A DNA stretch of 41,813 nt, from NCBI GenBank assembly GCA_029865945.1, contig JARXAH010000077.1, positions 1 through 41,813 of the forward strand, written 5' to 3'. Of this stretch, positions 26,119 to 34,966 are shown in pieces (within the stretch, counting starts at the first letter, position 1; each line of letters starts with the position of its first letter). The notes under the pieces were generated by a model. The model saw only the letters and a program-made list of their open reading frames with translations. It was not told the DNA's origin and ran no database searches. This DNA is from Bacteriovoracaceae bacterium. GTDB lineage: Bacteria; Bdellovibrionota; Bacteriovoracia; Bacteriovoracales; Bacteriovoracaceae. The position numbers and the translations under genes are program-made.

Positions 26119-26536
26119 GCTTACTTGCTTTGAAATTGAGAGGATGTTTGTAGTCGGCCTTTTTAATTTTCTCAATTGTCTTCCACTCATATAAATCATG
26201 TTCTTTTGAATCTATTTTTATTTTATCCCCATTTACGATGGCCACAAAACATTTCTCTAAAATAGGCATTCCTTGCTTGGAAAAATACTTGTATTCAAAT
26301 TTTAAACTGGTGCATTTTAGTACAGCTTTGTTCTTGATATTTGTCTCTTCACGCAATTCTCTTAGCGCGCCTTGCCTAAAAGATTTATCAAAAACCTCGA
26401 TGCTTCCCGTCACGTTTTGCCAAAATCGACCGCGTTTTTTATTTGTTCTTAAGCGCAAAATAAACCATTGATCCATCAATTTATCGTAACGAACGACAAC
26501 GACTTGTACTTTTTTCTTCGTAGGAGAAATTTTCAT
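26093..26536 (-). CDS. Nudix hydrolase, NudB-like
   Basis: A 147-residue Nudix-fold pyrophosphatase. FWQNVTGSIE followed by GALRELREETNI closely follows the pattern of NudB (dihydroneopterin triphosphate pyrophosphatase of folate synthesis), including the catalytic REL.EE core. The box is irregular: there is one extra residue between the GSIE start and REL, and the usual first Glu is replaced (VFDK). The start at ATG 26536 is preceded by 'aggaga'. The C-terminal end overlaps the exported protein gene downstream. NudB activity would supply folate, but generic nucleotide house-cleaning is also possible. Confidence 0.8.
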   Translation of the reverse strand: MKISPTKKKVQVVVVRYDKLMDQWFILRLRTNKKRGRFWQNVTGSIEVFDKSFRQGALRELREETNIKNKAVLKCTSLKFEYKYFSKQGMPILEKCFVAIVNGDKIKIDSKEHDLYEWKTIEKIKKADYKHPLNFKASKLAIGLVAL

Positions 26537-26659
26537 TTAAAAACCAAATCCTTTTTTACTTAAAACTCTTAAGTAGATAGAATGAACAGACGGCCTTGAA
26601 CGAGATGTTCATAGTTTCTTATTATTGCTTAGGATCTTCAAATTTGGTAGGTTGCCCTT

Positions 26660-27334
26660 ATGGATGCCCAAAATATTATTTATAACATTGCACTCTCAGC
26701 GCCAGGGTTTTTGATGGCCGTGGTGTTTCATGAAGCGGCCCACGCTTATGTTGCCCATCGTTTTGGTGATGATACGGCCATGCGACAGGGACGGATGTCA
26801 CTCAATCCCATGGTGCACATCGACATGATGGGAACCGTGATTTTCCCTCTTATTGGAATTATTGCCGGCTTTATGGCCATTGGTTGGGCCACGCCCGTTC
26901 CCATTGAGAGCCGAAATTTTAAAAATTTTAAGTCGGGTATGTTTTGGGTGAGTTTTGCTGGGCCGCTTTCCAATATTTTACTGGGAACTTTCAGTAGTTT
27001 TTTAATGGTGCTCCTCGCGCTCCATTTTTCTGCATTTTCTTATACTCAACCCGTTACCCAAATTTTAAGTTATAGCGCTTCCATCAATTTTTTATTGGCG
27101 GCCTTTAATTTACTTCCTATCCCACCGCTTGATGGGGCAAGGATGATTTCTAGTTTTTTAAACTATCGGCAAATGAAGGTCTACGAATCCTTTGCCCAAT
27201 ATACCCCTTACATTTTTTTATTTTTGATGGCCTTGAGTTTTATGGGTGTCCATTTACTGGGTTATTTAATGCAGCCCGTTCAAGGAATCGGTGACCTCGT
27301 AACTATTATATTTTTTAAATTGCTAGGAAGCTAA
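26660..27334 (+). CDS. M50-family membrane metalloprotease (site-2 protease-like)
   Basis: A 224-residue integral membrane zinc protease. The zinc motif HEAAH (24-28) lies in the first hydrophobic segment, and the second ligand motif is NLLPIPPLDGARM near residue 150, the NPDG-type loop of the family. There are about five hydrophobic segments and no PDZ domain, matching the compact YwhC/SpoIVFB-like subgroup rather than RseP. It cleaves transmembrane substrates, but the target is unknown. It starts four bases' gap upstream of scpA, a gene order seen in many bacteria (M50 peptidase-scpA-scpB-pseudouridine synthase). Confidence 0.9.
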   Translation: MDAQNIIYNIALSAPGFLMAVVFHEAAHAYVAHRFGDDTAMRQGRMSLNPMVHIDMMGTVIFPLIGIIAGFMAIGWATPVPIESRNFKNFKSGMFWVSFAGPLSNILLGTFSSFLMVLLALHFSAFSYTQPVTQILSYSASINFLLAAFNLLPIPPLDGARMISSFLNYRQMKVYESFAQYTPYIFLFLMALSFMGVHLLGYLMQPVQGIGDLVTIIFFKLLGS

Positions 27335-27337
27335 ACT

Positions 27338-28201
27338 ATGTTGAATACGGAAATTCTCGTAAATTTAGAAGATTTTGATGGGCCACTTTCGCTACTTCTT
27401 CATCTTATTCAAAAAAAAGAAATGAATTTAGATGACCTGGATTTGTGCGAAATCACTCAGCAATACTTAAATTATTTGAAACTCATGCAAGATTATAATT
27501 TTGATGTGGCCGGAGAGTTTCTTTATATGGCGACGACGCTCGTCTATTTGAAGTCGCAGCGAAGTGTGGAGGAGGGAACGGATAGATTAATCGATGAGCA
27601 AATTAATGAGGCGATCGGTGGCCTTGAGGAAATTAAAAATAAAGAAGATCTGATTTCAAAATTGAAATGGCTTGAAAAATTTCAAGAAATCGGTCAACAA
27701 CTTTCCAAAGTTCCCAAATTGGGGGAAGACATTTTTACCAGGCCCAAGTGGGATAAAAAAGAATTTCACCTCACCCCCACAACTACGATGACGATTAATG
27801 ATCTCACCATGGCGATGGTAGATTGGATAAGGAAAGATAAACGCAAGTTTGCGCTCATGAAAAAAGATCGCACCTCTATTAAAGACAAGCTGGTTTACCT
27901 TAAAGATAAACTTATCGTTGGGGCACAAATTTTCTTTCATGATATTTTGCAAAAATCTGATGATATTTCAGACATCGTGGTTACTTTTATTTCTTTGCTT
28001 GAGTTATCTCGTTTAGGGCGTGTATCGATCATGCAAAATCAAGATAATGGTTATATAACGATCAACACGTTAAATGAACTTTCTCAACTTGATATAGAAT
28101 CGGCCAATGGTTTTGATCGACCAAGTGATGTCCCCGCCGAAAAGTTAGATTCGGATGTTGACTTGACTAGCGCAATCCCTGAAACGACTACATTACAATA
28201 A
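27338..28201 (+). CDS. scpA: segregation and condensation protein A (kleisin)
   Basis: A 287-residue kleisin that bridges SMC heads and binds ScpB. The N-terminal signature VNLEDFDGPLSLLLHLIQKKEMNLDDLDL is the SMC-neck-binding helix of the family, followed by ITQQYLNYLKL and FLYMATTLVYLKSQ. The C-terminal winged-helix part contains VVTFISLLELSRLGRVSI. A roughly 40-residue acidic tail ends the protein. The start is ATG 27338, three bases after the M50 gene stop, so it is probably translationally coupled. Confidence 0.95.
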   Translation: MLNTEILVNLEDFDGPLSLLLHLIQKKEMNLDDLDLCEITQQYLNYLKLMQDYNFDVAGEFLYMATTLVYLKSQRSVEEGTDRLIDEQINEAIGGLEEIKNKEDLISKLKWLEKFQEIGQQLSKVPKLGEDIFTRPKWDKKEFHLTPTTTMTINDLTMAMVDWIRKDKRKFALMKKDRTSIKDKLVYLKDKLIVGAQIFFHDILQKSDDISDIVVTFISLLELSRLGRVSIMQNQDNGYITINTLNELSQLDIESANGFDRPSDVPAEKLDSDVDLTSAIPETTTLQ

Positions 28202-28221
28202 ATGAGTTAGGAGGACTTCTT

Positions 28222-29349
28222 ATGAATATCAATGAAGAAAATGAAAACAATGATACGGTTTTAGTAAATGAAGTTCCTCCCCAATTACCTGATAATATCG
28301 AAGTCGCGAGTGAAAAAGAATCAGAAATTGAAAATGAAGGACAAACCGACTTAGATCGAATCCATTATATTGGTTTAAATTCTGAAACGTTAACCGCGGC
28401 CATTGAAACCATTATTTTTTTATCAGAGAAACCCATCAGCACAAATAAAATTAGAGATGCCATTGATCCCACATTGAGTTTGCGAATCATTCATTCTTCC
28501 ATCCAGATTCTTCAAAAAGAGTTCGAGCTTCAACATCATGGAATTAGACTTTATGAAGTGGCCGATGGATGGCAATTTAGAACGAAGGCCTACTATAGCA
28601 AGTTCATCAAAGAGCACGTGAAAATCGCTCCTCTCCAATTAACACCACTAAGTTTGGAATTACTTTCCATGATTGCGTTTAAGCAGCCAATTACGAAAGT
28701 AGAAGTGGATCGATTGCGCGGCGTAGATAGCGGTCACCTTCTTCGGGGACTAATGGATAAGAAGTTAATTAAGATTGTAGGTAAAACAGATGATGCTATC
28801 AAATCGACTCAATACGCGACGACTCAAGATTTCTTAGAAATTTTTAATTTCAATAAAGTGGAAGATTTGCCTTCTTATACGGAGCTAGAAGAATTGGCGC
28901 AGGGAAATACTGTTGGCGAAATTCAGGATATCAAGGCCATTATTGAGAACAAAGATAAAGATAAGTTTGTATTTGATGAACTTTCTGAATTAGATCAATT
29001 AAGTGAAAATATTAAAAATATTTCTGTCAATACTGAATTTACGAGTTTGTTTAATAAGAAAAGTTCTGATACTAATGGCGTCGTGGCCCCTGCCGTTGGA
29101 CTTTCCGATTTGTTAGAATCGTACTTGTCTCAAAAAGAATTGAAAGAAGAAAATCAACGCTCTTCCCAATCCCCTTACCCTATTGATTCGGCAGAATCCA
29201 ACATTCCTAACGTGCCTAACGTGGAATCTGAAACAATAGTATTGAATGAAAAAACAGTATCCATCGAAGAATCTCCTGATACGGAGATAGATTTTTTATC
29301 AAAAGAACTAGATCATGCGTTTGAACGCATGCGTGAAAAGGATTTATGA
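28222..29349 (+). CDS. scpB: segregation and condensation protein B, with long acidic C-terminal extension
   Basis: A 375-residue protein, much longer than typical ScpB (about 180-220). Residues about 55-220 hold the two winged helices: LTAAIETIIFLSEKPIS, GIRLYEVADGWQFRTK, LELLSMIAFKQPITKVEVDRLRGVDSG and LLRGLMDKKLIKIVGK. The first 50 residues and the last 150 are acidic, polar and probably disordered. The start has an excellent ribosome site (taggagg). Its stop overlaps the start of the next gene (ATGA). With ScpA it forms the SMC condensin complex. Confidence 0.93.
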   Translation: MNINEENENNDTVLVNEVPPQLPDNIEVASEKESEIENEGQTDLDRIHYIGLNSETLTAAIETIIFLSEKPISTNKIRDAIDPTLSLRIIHSSIQILQKEFELQHHGIRLYEVADGWQFRTKAYYSKFIKEHVKIAPLQLTPLSLELLSMIAFKQPITKVEVDRLRGVDSGHLLRGLMDKKLIKIVGKTDDAIKSTQYATTQDFLEIFNFNKVEDLPSYTELEELAQGNTVGEIQDIKAIIENKDKDKFVFDELSELDQLSENIKNISVNTEFTSLFNKKSSDTNGVVAPAVGLSDLLESYLSQKELKEENQRSSQSPYPIDSAESNIPNVPNVESETIVLNEKTVSIEESPDTEIDFLSKELDHAFERMREKDL

Positions 29350-30302
29350 TACGTTTACAGAAATTTTTAGCAGATTGTGGCGTTGCCTCCCGCCGAAAAT
29401 CAGAGTCTCTCATTCGTGAAGGTTTAGTGAGAGTGAATGGAGAAATTATCAAGGAAATGGGACACAAAGTTGATCCTCAAAAAGATATCGTACAAGTGGA
29501 AGAAAAATTTGTTCATTTTCACGATAAAGAAAAACTTTATTTTGTTTTAAATAAACCAAGAGGTGTCATCACCTCTGTTACAGATCCAGAGGGACGAAAA
29601 ACGGTTATGGATTTTATTCCTCCTCTTAAAGATCGACTCTTTCCCGTTGGCCGATTGGACTACCTATCTGAGGGGCTAATCATCATTACCAATGACGGCG
29701 ATATGGCCCATGAAATTATGCATCCCAGTCACGAAGTTACTAAGGTGTACGAAGTAAAAGTTTTTGGAATTGTCACGAAAGAGATATTACAAAAATTGAA
29801 AGATGGGATTAAGGTGGGGCGCGATTTTCTTAAACCGACCAGCGTGCGTGTGATTGGAGTACTGCAAAATAAAAGTTGGTTGGAATTTAAATTACAGGAA
29901 GGAAAAAATCGCGAAATTAGAAAGCTTTGTGAGGAAGTGGGATTAACGATTGATAAGCTTAAGCGAGTAGCGATCGCAGGTTTGAGCATTGGTCATTTGA
30001 AGCCTGGTGATTTTCAACTCTACACCAAAAAAGAGTTAGAAAAGGCGCTCAAGGAAGGGGATAAAATTCCGCTCAAAGTGTTGAAGAAAACTCCCATGAA
30101 AAAAACGGTAAATATTGCTGATACCTCTTCTCTAAAGACGGCCAGCTATTCTAAATCGGCTGACGACCCCACCTACCGAAGTTATCGAAAAACGGCCTAC
30201 AATCTCACCATGCAACGGCGCAAAGAAGATCCTTTTGATGTGAAAGACAAGCGCGCGAATGTGAAAAAGAAATTGGCGCAGAAGCGTAGGGCCAGAAACT
30301 AG
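29346..30302 (+). CDS. rluB: 23S rRNA pseudouridine synthase, RsuA/RluB family
   Basis: A 318-residue enzyme. It has an N-terminal S4 RNA-binding domain (IRLQKFLADCGVASRRKSESLI, VRVNGEI), then the catalytic domain with the active-site aspartate in GRLDYLSEGLIIITNDGD, and KVYEVKV and EGKNREIRKL motifs. The last 70 residues are a Lys/Arg-rich tail (KKTPMKKT ... KKKLAQKRRARN) that could bind rRNA. RluB modifies U2605 of 23S rRNA in E. coli. RluE or RsuA specificity cannot be excluded from sequence alone. It overlaps scpB by 4 bases. Confidence 0.9.
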   Translation: MIRLQKFLADCGVASRRKSESLIREGLVRVNGEIIKEMGHKVDPQKDIVQVEEKFVHFHDKEKLYFVLNKPRGVITSVTDPEGRKTVMDFIPPLKDRLFPVGRLDYLSEGLIIITNDGDMAHEIMHPSHEVTKVYEVKVFGIVTKEILQKLKDGIKVGRDFLKPTSVRVIGVLQNKSWLEFKLQEGKNREIRKLCEEVGLTIDKLKRVAIAGLSIGHLKPGDFQLYTKKELEKALKEGDKIPLKVLKKTPMKKTVNIADTSSLKTASYSKSADDPTYRSYRKTAYNLTMQRRKEDPFDVKDKRANVKKKLAQKRRARN

Positions 30303-30306
30303 AGAA

Positions 30307-30624
30307 CTAATTATCGAAGTTGACTAAGTTTTTTGAATAGAGATGATCGTGTAGCCAATCGGTCGCAAGTTCTAAGGCCTGTTCGGCATAGGGAATTTCA
30401 GATCCGCCTTTTTCTTGTTCTTTCACAAATTGTGATTGTTTCAACACTGAAGCGAGCATCTTGAGAATTTCTTGAGTTTGTTCAAAAAATTCTTTTTCTT
30501 GCTTAGTGGTGCTAAGGTTTAAAATTAGTCCCGTCATGGTCTTTAAATTTCGTTCCTGCTGCGCCGAGAGCTTATTATTGTTCACCAAAGAAAATTCAAT
30601 ATTAAGTCTTGTTACACCGTTCAT
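30307..30624 (-). CDS. small protein of unknown function (105 residues)
   Basis: A helical, charged soluble protein with a likely coiled-coil stretch in the middle (KQEKEFFEQTQEILKMLASVLKQ) and a C-terminal EQALELATDWLHDHLYSK. It has no signal peptide, cysteines or motif that I recognise. The start at ATG 30624 is supported by gaggaga at good spacing. It is convergent with rluB (4 bases between stops) and divergent from the initiator tRNA gene, so it has its own promoter in the 106-base gap. Confidence 0.7.
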   Translation of the reverse strand: MNGVTRLNIEFSLVNNNKLSAQQERNLKTMTGLILNLSTTKQEKEFFEQTQEILKMLASVLKQSQFVKEQEKGGSEIPYAEQALELATDWLHDHLYSKNLVNFDN

Positions 30625-30680
30625 AATAATCTCCTCTAATCATCCTATCGGAAGTTTTAGATAGAACTAGACAGGCCGTT

Positions 30681-30714
30681 TTGACTCTGATAAGTTGACC
30701 TAACTTGTTAGAAT
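30681..30714 (+). promoter_or_regulatory. possible promoter of the initiator tRNA gene
   Basis: TTGACT (30681-30686) is followed after 18 bases by TTGTTA and, overlapping it, TAGAAT (30709-30714). The position, about 17-20 bases before the tRNA, fits a sigma-70 promoter, but the -10 choice and spacing are not ideal. Confidence 0.3.
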
Positions 30715-30730
30715 TTTTTCTCCATGTTGT

Positions 30731-30807
<77 letters not shown>

Positions 30808-30890
30808 ATTTACTCAATTAGAAATAAATCCCCTCAAATTTTTCAACCTCCTTGGATTGTGTCAAAATTATATTCACCAGGAGGAATTGT

Positions 30891-31340
30891 TTGAAAACTT
30901 TAAATCAGTGGATGGACGTCTATGCAGAGTCACATCAAAACCCCACCAACATTAAAATTCATACCATCGCTGTTCCCCTTATTTTTTTTGCGTCAGTTGG
31001 GATGTTGTGGTTAATTCCTAATCCGGAATTTATGGGAGGACAGAAGATAAGAATTTTCCATTTAATCTTAGGCCTTGCCTTAACTTTTTATATGAGGCTC
31101 GGGAAAAAAATATTTAATACGATGCTTGTCTTTTTTTTACTTACGATCCTCATTCATTATTTAGGTTACTGGATTTTTTTTAATAATTATATTTGGGTGT
31201 TAGTTTCAATTTTTATTCTTGCTTGGGTGGCACAATTTCATGGCCACAACGTGGAAGGAAAAAAACCTAGCTTTTTTACTGATCTTCAATTTTTATTAAT
31301 TGGCCCAGTATGGGTTTTAAAAAAAATGCGCCTAGTCTAA
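30891..31340 (+). CDS. Mpo1-like / DUF962 membrane protein
   Basis: A 149-residue protein with about four hydrophobic segments. The N-terminal WMDVYAESHQNPTNIKIHTIAVPLI and the C-terminal VAQFHGHNVEGKKPSFFTDLQFLLIGPVWVL carry the conserved His residues (H-x-N near 20 and H-x-H-N-x-EGKxP) of the YGL010w/Mpo1 family. The yeast member is an Fe(II) dioxygenase for 2-hydroxy fatty acids; bacterial function is not established. The frame extends upstream to 30852, but TTG 30891 is chosen because aggagg lies 6-7 bases before it and the product begins where the family does. It stands alone between two tRNA genes. Confidence 0.85.
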   Translation: MKTLNQWMDVYAESHQNPTNIKIHTIAVPLIFFASVGMLWLIPNPEFMGGQKIRIFHLILGLALTFYMRLGKKIFNTMLVFFLLTILIHYLGYWIFFNNYIWVLVSIFILAWVAQFHGHNVEGKKPSFFTDLQFLLIGPVWVLKKMRLV

Positions 31341-31357
31341 TTTACACAAAATAAAAA

Positions 31358-31387
31358 TTGCATTGAATTAATAGTCTAAGTTAGGTA
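31358..31387 (+). promoter_or_regulatory. possible promoter of tRNA-Arg
   Basis: TTGCAT (31358-31363) and, after 17-18 bases, TTAGGT/TAGGTA (31381-31387) resemble a sigma-70 promoter placed about 20 bases before the tRNA. The -10 match is modest. Confidence 0.3.
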
Positions 31388-31405
31388 AATTTGGGAACAC
31401 ATCAC

Positions 31406-31482
31406 GCAGCCGTAGCTTAGTTGGATAGAGCACCTGACTACGAATCAGGAGGTCGTACGTTCGAATCGTACCGGTTGCGCCA
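31406..31482 (+). tRNA. tRNA-Arg (ACG), CCA encoded
   Basis: A 77-nt cloverleaf: acceptor gcagccg/cggttgc with one G-U, D-arm gtagcttagttggatagagc, anticodon stem cctga/tcagg, anticodon ACG at 31440-31442, T-loop gttcgaat, discriminator G and encoded CCA. It decodes CGN arginine codons, with A34 expected to be edited to inosine by TadA. Confidence 0.96.
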
Positions 31483-31596
31483 TTTCAAGAAAAATCAAAA
31501 ACAAGTTGTATCGACTTAAACCATAATGGCAAAATTTTCCTATCAATCAGACCAAGAATAATTTCCAACTAATGAAGTCTTAAGAATTTGACGATC

Positions 31597-31624
31597 TTGA
31601 TATCAATATAAATATCGATATCAA
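31597..31624. promoter_or_regulatory. 8-bp palindromic arms upstream of the Gly-rich protein gene
   Basis: TTGATATC (31597-31604) and its exact reverse complement GATATCAA (31617-31624) are separated by 12 A/T-rich bases, 27 bases before the ATG of the next gene. The centre-to-centre distance of 20 bases (about two helical turns) fits a dimeric regulator, though the AT-rich context makes chance more likely. Confidence 0.4.
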
Positions 31625-31650
31625 TTCAAAAATTTACATGTGGAACATTT

Positions 31651-34600
31651 ATGAGATTAATTTTTTATTTCTTTGTTTGCCTTTTTTCCATTTCTCAACT
31701 TTATGCTCAGCCTGTGATTTCGTCACAACCGGATTCTCCTAAAAAGCCTCCAAATGGTCAGAATGGAGATTCACCTGGAGATAAAGGAGGAAACGCCAAC
31801 CCTCCAGAGGACGCTAAATCTTCAGGAAATATTGACGTTTATGTCAAAAGAGTTCCAAGAGGCAATGAATTTCTCTACGAATTTAAAATTATTAAAATAG
31901 ATCCGTATACGGGCGCACCAAACGAATCTACTTATCAGTTTTCCGAAGACGGAAAAGAGATGATTGTGATTAAGGCCGAAGGAGTGGAAGGAGCGAATGC
32001 AGGAGATGGAGGCGACGGTGCAAAAGGTGCAGATGGTGACCCAGGCATTCCAGCTACTCCCTATTCTATTGGGACAGATGGGGAAGATGGGAAAAAGGGT
32101 GGGGATGGTGGACTTTCAACGAATGGAGGCAAAGGTGGGAACGCAGGACGAGTGAAAATTCATCTAAACTTAGAAGATCTCTCTGCTCTCAACCTCTTCA
32201 ATGAACAAATATCCAAAGGTTTGCTTGACGGAGTTATTCCCGGTGGCCTTGGGGGAAATTTTGGTCGCCATGGCCGTGGTGGTCGTGGAGGCGAGGGAGG
32301 AGATGGTGGTTCGGAGTACAATGGTTCAAGAACGAAAACCGTGAGGGATCAAGACGGAAATGAACGTGATGAAACAGAATCCTATACCATTCAAGGTGGT
32401 GAAGACGGAGATCCAGGTAAGGACGGAAATACGCCCACCGATCCTTTGAGCCCTGGAGAAAAGGGAAAAGATAATACATTTGAAATTCATGTTACTAACA
32501 CAGACGGTTCGGTTGATATTTTCACGAAAGGAAAGTTTCAGTATCAAGTAGAGTTTGTTAGCGTAACTTCTGGTGAGCCTTGGAAAGCTGGTAAGGGCGG
32601 GAACTTTGAACCCGGAGAAAAATTAATAATCAAATTAATTGTAGAAAATGTTGGAAACATGCTAACTCCGCCAGGTCAAAAAGTGATATTGAGAGTTGAT
32701 CTTCCAAGTAGTTTAAATATTGAAGGAGGGCCTAACCAAGTTTTAGAAGTGGCCCTTAATCAATCTCTTAAACCCAATGAAAAGGTTGTCATCGAGCAGC
32801 CCATCGAAGTTAAAATCAAACCAGCATCAGGTCCAATTATAGATAATCAAGACCCGACAAATCCATTTACAGTTGCGGTTGAAACTTTTCAGTTCAGGCC
32901 CGGATCAAAAAAATTTCTAACGTCTGGTACCTATGCACCCGCAGTTGAGATTCACGCAGTGGTTGGATCCCGTACCTTAAAGCCTGGTCAATCGACTAAA
33001 GTTCGCTTCAACATTAAAAATATTTCGCCTGTGGACTTCGGGTCGGACAGTGAAACTGGACGTATTTTACAAATAAATATTCAACAAATGTTAGACCCAC
33101 ATAACTCAAATCCCAATCGTGATTTAGATTTGGGTGATGTTAAGTTTGTAGGCACGAATGGAGTTGAGATTCCACTGAGTGAAGTGTTTGCTGAAAAAAT
33201 AAAGGATCTTAAAGCTGGTGAACAAAGGGTAGTGGAGGGAAAAATAATTCTTGCTTCCAATGTGAAAGCTTACCAACAAGGTAATGTGGTTTTTGATTTG
33301 TATTTAGGAAACTTGGGAAATTTAAAATTACCTGATCTCATTTGGAAAAGAGGTTTTAAGGTACAAGTTGGACGAAAGTTTGAATTGTCCAAAGATTCTA
33401 ATAACCCCACCAAGCTAGTTGTCGTCACCAATAATAGAACGAGTAATTCAGAGCTTTTATTTTATCAAAATTTTGCGGATAAACTTGGCATTCATATGGC
33501 CGACTATAATTTGTCACTTTATGGAAAAATTGATTGGAAGCTTTTCAATGATCTTCAGGGTTCTATTGTTGTTTTTTTAAATAATGAATTTGATCCTCGA
33601 TCTTCTCAATCATCTAATAATCCATGGCCTGCGGAATTTTTATCTATCAAAGACACGTTTGCACAATTTTATAATCACAATCAAAAAAACAATTTTCTCT
33701 TTGTGGGCCCACATGAATGGGGAGTAGAAATGGGAAAAAGAATCACTCCTTTAGTGAATACTACTCAGTCAACAAATTTTGAATCCCCCGAAGAATTATT
33801 AAACGCAATGCTAAAGGAGTCAGCGGCCACGGGAGTTATGGGTTTTGAAACTTCAGATATTGTTGAAATCAAAGCAGGTGTATTTGGAGAGAGTAGCGAA
33901 GACGCTTTGGAACAAAAGGCCAGAGAAATGGCGGAAAATTTGAAAAAAGCGCATCCCGAAAAACGGTTTTTTGTCACTTACGAGTATGATCCAAAAACAA
34001 AAAAAGGATTTTTTGGCATAATGAATAAAAAATCTTTGGGACAACTCATTGTCTATCGAAGCTTCGATCGCAGTGCCTCGCATTTTGGTTATTTTTGCAC
34101 CGATGCTGGCCTAAGTTCCGATTCAGATTTGAATCTAGAGGCCCATTATTTTAGTTTATTTAAAATGATGAAAGTAGATGATGTTCTCAATTTTCTACTG
34201 ACTCGCCCAGACGATCTTTTTGATTTAAATAGTGCTTTTGGCCGTGGAATGCAGGGCGCTCTTTTATCTCAGTTTGCCAGTGAGTTATTATATGGAGTTG
34301 AATCTCAAGCAACTGATATAAATAAACTTTTTCCTTCCTTTCAGCGGTTAAAATCATTTTCCTCAAACCAAAACTTTTCTGAGGCGAAGAAACGTTTCAT
34401 GAATGAATTGTTCGCTCATTTAGAATTTATGATTAAACCAGACAATTCGGCTTGGGCGAATACCGCAAGTTTCGTAACGAGCATTTTCATTGTAAGCACG
34501 TATCAAGATAATTTAAAAAAATTATTAGCGATTGTTCAAAATGCTCACTTAGCAGGGGAAGAGGATTATATAAAAGCAAAATTAGCAGAATTGCGGAAAA

Positions 34601-34881
34601 TTTATGCGGCAAGTGGAATGGATCTAAGGACTTTAATGCTGTCGTATATCAACGTAGGAGGCTACCAAGCTTTTAAAAGTATGCATGATGTCTTCCCCGA
34701 TAATCCGGTTCTTCCTACTGGAGAGATGGCAAATACAGCTGCTGCAAACGCTGAATTGGATGCTAAAGCTCAAAAGCTGGGGGAAGACGAAGTGGCCTTG
34801 CGAACAGGAGATACAGGTGGGCAGTTAACTGAGGAACAAAGAAAAATTTGTGAAGAAAATGTTTTGCCTAAGGTGAAATAA
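31651..34881 (+). CDS. large exported protein with Gly-rich collagen-like region
   Basis: A 1076-residue protein. Residues 1-19 are a signal peptide (FFVCLFSISQLYA-QP). Residues about 25-55 are Pro/Gly/Asp-rich. Residues about 110-175 and 195-275 carry irregular G-x-x and GG repeats (NAGDGGDGAKGADGDPG, GRHGRGGRGGEGGDGG, GEDGDPGKDGNTP). Residues about 285-560 look like tandem beta-sandwich domains of the CARDB/NEW3 type (LIIKLIVENVGNMLTPPGQKV, TKVRFNIKNISPVDFG). The remaining 500 residues are alpha/beta and unassigned. The protein is probably periplasmic or surface-exposed, and adhesion or structural roles are guesses. ATG 31651 has only a weak GGA upstream. It precedes the exported redoxin gene by 85 bases. 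Confidence 0.8.
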   Translation: MRLIFYFFVCLFSISQLYAQPVISSQPDSPKKPPNGQNGDSPGDKGGNANPPEDAKSSGNIDVYVKRVPRGNEFLYEFKIIKIDPYTGAPNESTYQFSEDGKEMIVIKAEGVEGANAGDGGDGAKGADGDPGIPATPYSIGTDGEDGKKGGDGGLSTNGGKGGNAGRVKIHLNLEDLSALNLFNEQISKGLLDGVIPGGLGGNFGRHGRGGRGGEGGDGGSEYNGSRTKTVRDQDGNERDETESYTIQGGEDGDPGKDGNTPTDPLSPGEKGKDNTFEIHVTNTDGSVDIFTKGKFQYQVEFVSVTSGEPWKAGKGGNFEPGEKLIIKLIVENVGNMLTPPGQKVILRVDLPSSLNIEGGPNQVLEVALNQSLKPNEKVVIEQPIEVKIKPASGPIIDNQDPTNPFTVAVETFQFRPGSKKFLTSGTYAPAVEIHAVVGSRTLKPGQSTKVRFNIKNISPVDFGSDSETGRILQINIQQMLDPHNSNPNRDLDLGDVKFVGTNGVEIPLSEVFAEKIKDLKAGEQRVVEGKIILASNVKAYQQGNVVFDLYLGNLGNLKLPDLIWKRGFKVQVGRKFELSKDSNNPTKLVVVTNNRTSNSELLFYQNFADKLGIHMADYNLSLYGKIDWKLFNDLQGSIVVFLNNEFDPRSSQSSNNPWPAEFLSIKDTFAQFYNHNQKNNFLFVGPHEWGVEMGKRITPLVNTTQSTNFESPEELLNAMLKESAATGVMGFETSDIVEIKAGVFGESSEDALEQKAREMAENLKKAHPEKRFFVTYEYDPKTKKGFFGIMNKKSLGQLIVYRSFDRSASHFGYFCTDAGLSSDSDLNLEAHYFSLFKMMKVDDVLNFLLTRPDDLFDLNSAFGRGMQGALLSQFASELLYGVESQATDINKLFPSFQRLKSFSSNQNFSEAKKRFMNELFAHLEFMIKPDNSAWANTASFVTSIFIVSTYQDNLKKLLAIVQNAHLAGEEDYIKAKLAELRKIYAASGMDLRTLMLSYINVGGYQAFKSMHDVFPDNPVLPTGEMANTAAANAELDAKAQKLGEDEVALRTGDTGGQLTEEQRKICEENVLPKVK

Positions 34882-34966
34882 ATTTCAAAAATGAAGCTAA
34901 GAAACTAAAAAAACTTGGGTGTCGTAAAAATTTCTGATAGTGTAAATTACACCGAGGAGATTTTTT

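Noticed and set aside
31990-32480. True collagen triple-helix repeat
   Set aside because: The Gly-x-x periodicity is irregular, with GG runs and interruptions, so only a collagen-like Gly-rich region is called.
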